Positions 1-5,178 of a DNA stretch of 9,879 bases are shown piece after piece. The stretch is taken from contig JASBRM010000158.1 in assembly GCA_030149405.1 (NCBI GenBank), positions 1-9,879 of the forward strand, in the 5' to 3' direction. Positions within the stretch are counted from its first letter, which is position 1. Each line of letters starts with the position of its first letter. The notes under the pieces were generated by a model. It was not told the DNA's origin. It saw only the letters and a list, made by a program, of their open reading frames with translations, and did no database searches. The DNA is from Neptuniibacter sp. (GTDB lineage Bacteria > Pseudomonadota > Gammaproteobacteria > Pseudomonadales > Balneatricaceae). The translations under genes were made by a program, and so were the position numbers.

Positions 1-9
1 GTCAGAGTA

Positions 10-246
10 AATTTAATTATTAAACTTTGGCACTAACTGAATTCCCCTCTTCGCAGCCGAGTATCGCAGCTTGAACCAGAAATAAGAGCTTGTTTTGTTT
101 GAGGTAGCAAAGCTGCCGAGTTTACAAGCTCGCTGGTTTAAGTGAGAAACGCAGGGAACCGGGCAAAGCCCGGCAAGAAGCGGGGTCGGCTTTGGATTGT
201 TAAGGCCTTTGCCGAAACAAAGGCCTTAACTCGCTTTCAAAGCGAA
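10..246 (+). repeat. Structured interspersed repeat, copy 1
   Basis: This stretch matches 3220-3457 in the same orientation. By eye it folds into five paired parts. An outer pairing joins 44-52 (CCCCTCTTC) to 177-185 (GAAGCGGGG), with one mismatch. A stem joins 86-93 (GAGCTTGT) to 124-131 and encloses a small hairpin at 103-108/112-117 with an AAA loop. A 6-bp hairpin is at 159-164/168-173 (CCGGGC, loop AAA). A 13-bp hairpin is at 199-211/218-230 with loop CCGAAA. A last 6-bp hairpin is at 231-236/240-245. The element ends about 20 bp before the ribosome binding site of the lipoprotein gene, so it probably forms that gene's leader or carries its promoter. No T-run follows any hairpin, so it is not a standard terminator. 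I see no coding potential or transposase, and I cannot assign it to a named family. Confidence 0.85.
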
Positions 247-277
247 ATAAGGAATAAAAAACACACGGAGGTAAACC

Positions 278-1102
278 ATGAACACAAAAAAACTAATCTC
301 CCCTCTACTCTTAACCCTAACCCTATCCGCATGCACCAACCTTTCCTCCGTAAAACAATACTCAGAAACCGCCAACAACTCCCTCGCCCAGGTCCCAACC
401 GTATTCAATGACTTCTCCGGTTCCTGCGAACGCCGTGCCGATTACGCTCCCATAAATTACAAACCGGACTGTTCAAACCTGAAGGACACAGAGAAGCCGT
501 TAAAAGAAATAGTCTCAGTTCTGCAAACCTATATTAAGAGTCTAGGCGTACTGGCGGACGATCAAAAAGTAACCTTCTCAAAAGATATTGATAGCCTTGA
601 GAATGAGCTTAAAGGTCTGGAAAAATTGGACTCCGATCAGGTTGCCGCTGTTTCCACAGTTGCGAAATATCTTTCCAAACTGGCTTCCGATGGCTACCGT
701 CGTAATGTTGTGAAAACCACCCTGCATGAAAACGATATTCAGGTTAAAACCATCACCACCGCCCTCTCCAACATCATCCAGCAAGATTATGAAGAGCTAC
801 TGGAATTAGAAAAACGGGCTGCTATTAAGTATTACCGTGGTATCCAGGCAAAATACGGTAAAACCGAACCTCTGGCTGTAATGATCAAAATGGAGCAACA
901 GCAGGAAAAACTGTCTGAAATTCAGAAACGGGTTAAGGCAATAAAACCACTCACCCAACTATTGGATCAGGTACAACAAGGCCACCACCAGCTAACCGTT
1001 CAATCTGACAAACTTGATTCCAAAGAGGTAATTGAGCTGGTTAAAACTTTTGTTAAAGACAGTAATCCCGTTATTAAACTGATCAAAGATACCTATCAGT
1101 AG
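278..1102 (+). CDS. Outer-membrane-type lipoprotein of unknown function
   Basis: A 274-residue protein with a classic lipoprotein signal: lysines at 4-5, a hydrophobic stretch at 6-16, then lipobox LSAC ending at Cys19. The residue after Cys is Thr rather than Asp, which by the usual rule favours outer-membrane sorting. The mature part has no further membrane segment. It is mostly polar and looks helical, with heptad-like Leu/Ile/Val spacing around 75-135 and 155-260, suggesting a helical bundle or coiled coil. Cys50 and Cys65 could form a disulfide in the periplasm. The start is supported by CGGAGG at 266-271, six bases before the ATG. The gene directly follows repeat copy 1, and 53 bp separate it from the next small gene, so the two are probably co-transcribed. 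I do not recognise the family and assign no function; the export and lipidation call is firm. Confidence 0.88.
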   Translation: MNTKKLISPLLLTLTLSACTNLSSVKQYSETANNSLAQVPTVFNDFSGSCERRADYAPINYKPDCSNLKDTEKPLKEIVSVLQTYIKSLGVLADDQKVTFSKDIDSLENELKGLEKLDSDQVAAVSTVAKYLSKLASDGYRRNVVKTTLHENDIQVKTITTALSNIIQQDYEELLELEKRAAIKYYRGIQAKYGKTEPLAVMIKMEQQQEKLSEIQKRVKAIKPLTQLLDQVQQGHHQLTVQSDKLDSKEVIELVKTFVKDSNPVIKLIKDTYQ

Positions 1103-1143
1103 CAATGCCCCATAAACGGGAAAAAGTATATAACCATAAACAC

Positions 1144-1149
1144 AGGGAG
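1144..1149 (+). promoter_or_regulatory. Ribosome binding site fixing the start of the small helical protein
   Basis: AGGGAG sits six bases upstream of the ATG at 1156. An in-frame ATG at 1105 would add 17 basic residues but has no comparable purine-rich site, so 1156 is preferred. A GTG at 1153 is also in frame but too close to this site. Confidence 0.65.
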
Positions 1150-1155
1150 TATGTG

Positions 1156-1551
1156 ATGAGTCAATTAACCGCTGAACAAGCCCGCGAAATTGCCAAAGCA
1201 CTGCGTAAGTTGTCATCTGATTTGGGTGATTACCGTTTTGAAAACCGGGACCAGTTAAGCGAAGAAGAGCGGTCCCGTATTGAAGGTATGGAATGGACGC
1301 TGCTAAATTACTCGTCAGATATGACGGCAGCTGCAATAGAAATAGCCACTGATAACCTTGTAGAACCTATTGCCCAGATTAAGAACGCAACAGCGGCTCT
1401 GGATGGAGCAATGGAAAACATTAACTCCGTCAGTAAAGCGATAAATATTGCGACTAAGACGGTGACCTTCGCGGCTTCAGTCGCTTCCGGTAATGCGGGA
1501 GCAATTAAGGATTCGGTTGAGGGCTTAATTGAAGAGCTTTCTCATAGCTGA
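1156..1551 (+). CDS. Small helical protein of unknown function
   Basis: A 131-residue protein, starting MSQLTAEQAR, with no signal peptide. Residues 5-21 look like an amphipathic helix, followed by an acidic, charged stretch (30-48). A long alanine- and isoleucine-rich half (55-127) appears to be further amphipathic helices, including NIATKTVTFAASVASG near 98-113, which is weakly hydrophobic but not a convincing transmembrane segment. There are no cysteines and no catalytic motif that I recognise. It lies 53 bp after the lipoprotein gene on the same strand and ends before a hairpin, consistent with a two-gene transcript. The composition would suit a helical-bundle partner or a membrane-associating protein, but that is inference. 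The reading frame is likely real because it is long, has a good ribosome binding site and fills the space between its neighbours. Confidence 0.75.
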   Translation: MSQLTAEQAREIAKALRKLSSDLGDYRFENRDQLSEEERSRIEGMEWTLLNYSSDMTAAAIEIATDNLVEPIAQIKNATAALDGAMENINSVSKAINIATKTVTFAASVASGNAGAIKDSVEGLIEELSHS

Positions 1552-1572
1552 AATTGACTGGCTATCTATAAC

Positions 1573-1618
1573 TGGCTTTTAAATGTTGGGTATTTGCCAC
1601 TAAACAAATACCCCGACC
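1573..1618 (+). repeat. Truncated third copy of the structured repeat (long hairpin only)
   Basis: The stem GGGTATTTG (1588-1596) and its partner CAAATACCC (1605-1613) are the same sequence as the long hairpin of copy 2. The preceding GGCTTT, a TGTT, and the GCC at the start of the loop also match. The following GAC resembles the element's next bases, after which similarity is lost. It lies between the convergent ends of the small-protein gene and the hydrolase gene. There it may act as a shared 3' structure that protects or ends both transcripts, although no T-run follows on either strand. Confidence 0.65.
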
Positions 1619-1642
1619 TACTCCACAAATTAAAACCAAATC

Positions 1643-2560
1643 CTACTGGAATTCTTTATACCCACCCTCAATCCATTCAATAAGCGTATCCACATACTTT
1701 TTCCCAGCATCCTCCGCTGAAAAGTGTGAGGCCTTATCAAACACCACCACCTTATTTTTCGGTATCAATGCAGACATCATATGAGCGTTATCCACCAGCA
1801 CGAATGGATCTTCTTTCCCCCATGTAATCAGGGTCGGTATTTGAATAGATTTTAACTGTTGTTCAATCCAGGGCAGTTCTTGTTTATAGGTACCGAAAAA
1901 ACTCACCGAACACTTATGGCTTTGTTCATTATGGGTTAGCTCATAGTATTCTTTGATCGCACGTTTACTGGGTTTGTAGTGGTGATAACCTTCGTTTACA
2001 GCGGTTAAGAAGTTAGTCTTCATAATCGCCTTTTTATTCAGCCCTTTTGCTAACCAACGCACAAAACCAAACTTGATTACAGCGGTTAAAATAGGCGCCA
2101 ACTTAGGTGGATACGTACCTGGACCATCAAAGATATTTAAGCTTTCAAAACGTTCTGGGTTGTGAATGACAGCGGATAATGAAATGGGTACCCCCACATC
2201 CGGCCCTACCAGATGGGCTGTTTTAATGCCGAAGTGATCCATCATATCAACGATCACTTTACTCAGATTTTTTGGTGACATATCCGATTCATCTGCCTTT
2301 GATAAACCAAATCCCGGTATATCAAAGGCTAAGAGATCAAATTTTTCTGCAAAGGCATCAACGGATGTTTCCCACATACGAATACTCTGAGGAAGACCAT
2401 TGAGTAATATCAGAGTCGGAGCATTAGCCTTTTCTTTTCGTAAATAGCGAACATCATATTTACCCAGTTTCATAAACTGTGGAGCAAAATGATCCACTTG
2501 TGGATCCAGAGTGTTTGAAGAAAACTCTTCAAGCGCTTTATTTAATAGAGATTGAGACAT
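1643..2560 (-). CDS. Alpha/beta hydrolase, epoxide hydrolase/dehalogenase-like
   Basis: A 305-residue soluble alpha/beta-hydrolase-fold enzyme. Strand-turn landmarks are LILLNGLPQS (50-59, the oxyanion-hole region, with Asn where HG-x-P enzymes have His) and DIPGFGLS (80-87). The nucleophile elbow is GPDVG (119-123), with Asp121 in the nucleophile position. The acid candidate is Asp251 in TWGKEDPF, and the base is His279 in KASHF. Residues from about 150 to 235 form the variable lid. An Asp nucleophile is typical of epoxide hydrolases and haloalkane or haloacid-type dehalogenases, rather than Ser esterases. The Trp that usually follows the nucleophile in haloalkane dehalogenases is Val here, so I do not claim dehalogenation. 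The substrate is unknown. It is transcribed away from an HxlR-type regulator across a 211-bp spacer, so that regulator probably controls it. The fold call is secure; the reaction is not. Confidence 0.9.
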   Translation of the reverse strand: MSQSLLNKALEEFSSNTLDPQVDHFAPQFMKLGKYDVRYLRKEKANAPTLILLNGLPQSIRMWETSVDAFAEKFDLLAFDIPGFGLSKADESDMSPKNLSKVIVDMMDHFGIKTAHLVGPDVGVPISLSAVIHNPERFESLNIFDGPGTYPPKLAPILTAVIKFGFVRWLAKGLNKKAIMKTNFLTAVNEGYHHYKPSKRAIKEYYELTHNEQSHKCSVSFFGTYKQELPWIEQQLKSIQIPTLITWGKEDPFVLVDNAHMMSALIPKNKVVVFDKASHFSAEDAGKKYVDTLIEWIEGGYKEFQ

Positions 2561-2771
2561 AGCGGTTACCTGTAGCTGTACTTATAAGGCTGGTAGATCG
2601 GGTTTTGGCCTAAAACTTATCCGATTTACTGATACCTGTATTTAGTATTAGTAACTAATATATACTAGGTTACTTTAACTACTGTAACGCTACAATTAGG
2701 CATTAATTAGTGCCTTGGTTACCTTCAGGTAACCCATAGAGCGGAACCAACTCACTCCAATAGGTAGGCAA
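2561..2771. promoter_or_regulatory. Divergent control region between hydrolase and HxlR gene
   Basis: The spacer holds several symmetrical sites. ATTAGT-A-ACTAAT is a perfect palindrome at 2647-2659, flanked by TAGT/ACTA and by AT-rich -10-like sequences on both strands (TATACT at 2661-2666 on plus). GGTTACC-TTCA-GGTAACC is a perfect inverted repeat at 2717-2734. Further GGTTAC-type half-sites lie at 2564-2570 (overlapping the hydrolase ribosome-binding region), 2668-2673, and inverted at 2684-2688. A bulged hairpin at 2597-2625 (ATCGG-GTTTT paired with AAAAC-CCGAT) would fall in the hydrolase leader. HxlR-family proteins bind palindromes near their own and divergent promoters, so these are operator candidates. 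The exact promoters cannot be fixed, because the -35 boxes are weak. Confidence 0.55.
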
Positions 2772-3152
2772 ATGAGTTCAGATAAACAAGAAAGACGTGT
2801 CTTTCATAACAATGAAGACTGCCCCGTGCGCAATGTTGTAGCTCAGATAGGAGATAAGTGGTCCATCTTAATTTTATTTGCTCTTGTGGATGGGCCTGAT
2901 CGATTCAATTCTTTGCGATCAAGAATAGAAGGGATTTCTCAACGTATGCTGACACAAACCCTGCGTGACTTAGAACGCGATGGTTTCGTCCTTAGAACGG
3001 TATACCCGCAGGTTCCGGTAAAAGTTGAGTATGAATTAACAGATCTGGGAAAAGGCTTATCCGGCTCAGTATGGAAACTCGTATCATGGGCAGACAATCA
3101 CCACGAAACAATTCGAGAAAACAGAAAGTCTTATGATGAAGCCAATTCTTAG
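2772..3152 (+). CDS. HxlR-family winged-helix transcriptional regulator
   Basis: A 126-residue DNA-binding protein covering the whole HxlR/MarR-like domain. The family signature starts at Cys17-Pro18-Val19 and runs into GDKWSILILFAL (about 27-38). The recognition region is FNSLRSRIEGISQRMLTQTLRDLERDGFV, followed by the wing (RTVYPQVPVKVEYELTDLG). Cys17 is the position that acts as a redox or electrophile sensor in some members such as YodB and HypR, which makes thiol-based sensing possible but unproven here. TAGGTAGG just upstream (2761-2768) serves as the ribosome binding site. It is divergent from the hydrolase gene and most likely regulates it and itself through the palindromes between them. 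Repeat copy 2 begins about 70 bp after its stop. Confidence 0.93.
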   Translation: MSSDKQERRVFHNNEDCPVRNVVAQIGDKWSILILFALVDGPDRFNSLRSRIEGISQRMLTQTLRDLERDGFVLRTVYPQVPVKVEYELTDLGKGLSGSVWKLVSWADNHHETIRENRKSYDEANS

Positions 3153-3219
3153 GTTTAAGGGTTTAAAGAGGTTAGCCTGTCAAAAACTATTAAGCCCCGG
3201 GGTAAATGGGATCAAAGCC

Positions 3220-3457
3220 AATTTAATTGAATAAACTATGCCACGGACTGATTCGCCCCTCTTCGCAGCCGAGTATCACAGCTTGAACAAGAAATAAGAG
3301 CTTGTTTTGTTTGAGGTAGCGAAGCTGCCGAGTTTACAAGCTCGCTTGTTTAAGTGAGAAACGCAGGGAACTGGTCGAAGACCAGCAAGAAGCGGGGTCG
3401 GCTTTCGGTTGTTAGGGTATTTGCCGAAACAAATACCCTGACTCGCTTAAAAGCGAA
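3220..3457 (+). repeat. Structured interspersed repeat, copy 2
   Basis: This occupies most of the 349-bp gap between the hxlR and mocA-like stops; the remainder shows only an 8-bp CCCCGGGG palindrome at 3195-3202 and AT-rich sequence at 3461-3501. It lies in the same orientation as copy 1. Equivalent parts are the outer pairing 3256-3264/3389-3397, the conserved hairpin GGTAGC-GAA-GCTGCC, the hairpin CTGGTC-GAA-GACCAG (3371-3376/3380-3385), the 13-bp hairpin 3411-3423/3430-3442 with the same CCGAAA loop, and the terminal hairpin 3443-3448/3451-3456. Against copy 1 the second hairpin has two double compensatory changes, and the long hairpin has three plus one T-A to T-G change. It sits where the hxlR transcript and the molybdenum operon converge, so it could mark their 3' ends. 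There is no T-run. Confidence 0.85.
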
Positions 3458-3501
3458 AAATGTTAACCAAATACAATTAATAAATTTAAAACAACGCTGA
3501 A

Positions 3502-4095
3502 TCAGATTTGCATAGCTCCCTGAAAGCTATGTAACTCATCCTCTGTATCAATATCAATTGCTGCACTGTCCATCGGCAGTAACGCTACCTTTAAATCATC
3601 TCTGTTTAGCAGATCTTTTGCCCCCCTGTCGCCTTTTAACTCAGAGAGCATAGGAAACACTTTACGACTAAAAACAGCCGGCACTCCCCGTTTGCCTGAG
3701 TAGATTGCACAAGCAATATCAGAACCTTCAGCAGTTTTTGATAAGTGCTCAAGCTCTTCTGGTTTAATCGCGACCTGATCCGCTAACAGGATCAGTAGTT
3801 GATCGGTTTCATCCGGGAGTTGCTTAACAGCAAAGGCGATGGAGTTTCCCAGTCCTTGTTCCCAGTCCGGATTATAGAACAGAGAAACATCAACAATTTC
3901 TCCTCTATCCTGCGCCTGTTGAATCTCTTCATGCCATGCACCAGTCACAGCAAAAATCTGCATTGGAGAATCAACGAGTTCACGGGCAACCATAGTAGTT
4001 CTGTGCAGCATGGAAACCCCATCTACATGGGCCAGAAGCTTACAGCCTTCAAACCGGCGGCTTTCACCTGCTGCCATAATCACAATACTGAGCAT
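3502..4095 (-). CDS. mocA: MocA/MobA-like molybdenum cofactor nucleotidyltransferase
   Basis: A 197-residue NTP-transferase that would attach CMP (or GMP) to molybdopterin. The N-terminal nucleotide-binding loop is MAAGESRRFEGCKLL (7-21). NPDWEQGLGNS (75-85), LLADQ (103-107, metal-binding Asp106), KRGVPAVF (135-142), GDRGAKDLL (155-163) and DIDTEDE (181-187) follow the order seen in MocA-type proteins. The family's Pro after ADQ is Val here. The start at 4095 is chosen because its ATG overlaps the xdhC-like stop as TGATG and has AGGAAG upstream (4106-4111). An upstream in-frame ATG at 4173 would add 26 Cys-rich, unrelated residues inside xdhC. It is last in the Mo operon, so cytidylation of the cofactor for the upstream hydroxylase is its likely role. 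MocA rather than MobA is inferred from context and motif style. Confidence 0.88.
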   Translation of the reverse strand: MLSIVIMAAGESRRFEGCKLLAHVDGVSMLHRTTMVARELVDSPMQIFAVTGAWHEEIQQAQDRGEIVDVSLFYNPDWEQGLGNSIAFAVKQLPDETDQLLILLADQVAIKPEELEHLSKTAEGSDIACAIYSGKRGVPAVFSRKVFPMLSELKGDRGAKDLLNRDDLKVALLPMDSAAIDIDTEDELHSFQGAMQI

Positions 4096-5120
4096 CAGGC
4101 CGCTTCTTCCTGGTTTACTGAGGCATGAGGTTTTACATGTACACTCTGGAGCTTGTAGTGCCTCTGATGGCATTCAGAAAGCATAGAAAGCGCAATACTC
4201 TCTGGCAGCTCACCGCCAATATCAAAGCCCGCAGGGCCAGACAGTGGTTGTAACAGCTCATCTTCTGTCAGACCTGCCTGTTTCAACACTTTCTCCTTTC
4301 GGTTTACCGGACCCAGCAACGCCATAAAGTGAATGCCTGAACCATTAAGTGCTGCAAGAACGTCGGCATCCAGTTCGACGTTATGGGTCATCACCACTGC
4401 CATATCCACACTTTCGGTTTCTACAAACTGCGTTAGCTGGTCAGCTTTATCATTGAGTAGGTAATCCGCTTCCATAAAAAATTCACGACGAGCGTTAGCC
4501 GGGCGTGGGTCCCACACTGTCACTGTCCAACCGAGCTGTTTAGCCATGACAGCAACCGGTCTGGCATCGACACCACCACCCGCGATTAACAGATGTGGAT
4601 CGGGTTTGATGACAGTCTCAAAGCTGTTAATCGATGCTTGAGTTGTGATTTCTGAGGGGCTATCACTATTCAGTTTACAGATGGACTGGACCGTAACTTC
4701 AGAAAGATGCTTAGGTATCTGCTGACAATAACGCACCGTCTGTCTTTGGCTTAACGCGCCTCTTAATACTTCCAGGTCCTGATAATTATTATCAGCGGTA
4801 ACCGGGTGCAGCATGATATATACAGTGCCACCACAACCTATACCCAGATGGAACGCAAGATCGTCTTCATCACTGCCATCGTAACAGAGCGAAATAGACT
4901 GCCCGGTTTGCATCACCTTACGGGCATGGGTCTGAATATCTGATTCCAGACAGCCTCCACTGAGCATGCCGAACTGTTGCCCAAGACTATTAAACAACAT
5001 CATTGCACCGGCTTTGCGATAACAGGGCCCTTCGGTTTTGTAGACTGTACCGAGCACCCAGTCACAGCTATCCCGGGATGGATACCATTGCTCCAGTAAT
5101 GCAGAGAGTTGATTGGCCAT
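4095..5120 (-). CDS. xdhC: XdhC/CoxI-family molybdenum hydroxylase maturation factor
   Basis: A 341-residue two-domain protein. The N-terminal XdhC/CoxI domain shows VLGTVYKTEGPCYRKAGAM (22-40), SGGCLES (54-60) and LGIGCGGTV (92-100). A linker follows, then a Rossmann-like domain with LLIAGGGVDARPVA (177-190), MTHNVELD (244-251) and SGPAGFDIGG (294-303). XdhC proteins bind the molybdenum cofactor, help replace an oxo ligand with sulfur, and pass it to the hydroxylase; E. coli PaoD is the comparable chaperone for PaoABC. AGGAG about seven bases before the ATG supports the start. It lies 58 bp downstream of the large subunit, with a hairpin in the gap, and overlaps mocA by one base, so maturation and cofactor synthesis are translationally coupled. 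Length and motif order match complete family members. Confidence 0.93.
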   Translation of the reverse strand: MANQLSALLEQWYPSRDSCDWVLGTVYKTEGPCYRKAGAMMLFNSLGQQFGMLSGGCLESDIQTHARKVMQTGQSISLCYDGSDEDDLAFHLGIGCGGTVYIMLHPVTADNNYQDLEVLRGALSQRQTVRYCQQIPKHLSEVTVQSICKLNSDSPSEITTQASINSFETVIKPDPHLLIAGGGVDARPVAVMAKQLGWTVTVWDPRPANARREFFMEADYLLNDKADQLTQFVETESVDMAVVMTHNVELDADVLAALNGSGIHFMALLGPVNRKEKVLKQAGLTEDELLQPLSGPAGFDIGGELPESIALSMLSECHQRHYKLQSVHVKPHASVNQEEAA

Positions 5121-5144
5121 AAGAGTTCTCCTGATAAAGGGAAT

Positions 5145-5167
5145 CAGGGTCTGGATTACAGACCCTG
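5145..5167 (-). promoter_or_regulatory. Intercistronic hairpin between iorB-like and xdhC-like genes
   Basis: A perfect 9-bp inverted repeat, CAGGGTCTG and CAGACCCTG, surrounds a 5-nt loop in the 58-bp gap. On the transcribed strand it is followed by ATTCCC and not by a T-run, so full termination is unlikely. It could stabilise the upstream message or lower xdhC/mocA expression relative to the structural subunits. Confidence 0.6.
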
Positions 5168-5178
5168 TTATCCGTTTA

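Noticed and set aside
10..246. Guide RNA of an IscB/TnpB-type element or a group II intron fragment
   Set aside because: No nuclease, transposase or reverse transcriptase gene is next to either copy, and no domain V-like hairpin is visible.
142..411. Open frame of 89 codons overlapping repeat copy 1 and the lipoprotein start
   Set aside because: It runs through the repeat hairpins and out of frame through the lipoprotein signal sequence; no ribosome binding site and no protein-like pattern.
992..1336. Minus-strand open frame of 114 codons over the lipoprotein/small-protein junction
   Set aside because: Antisense to two better-supported genes, no family signal, no start context.
10..3457. 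Integron attC sites or a CRISPR array
   Set aside because: Only two full copies about 3 kb apart, each about 237 bp, enclosing divergent operons; no paired R'/R'' core sites and no short regular spacer pattern.
4096..4173. Extended N-terminus of the MocA-like protein from an upstream ATG
   Set aside because: The extra 26 residues lie inside xdhC and do not resemble the family, which normally begins a few residues before the nucleotide-binding loop; the TGATG overlap gives a better start.
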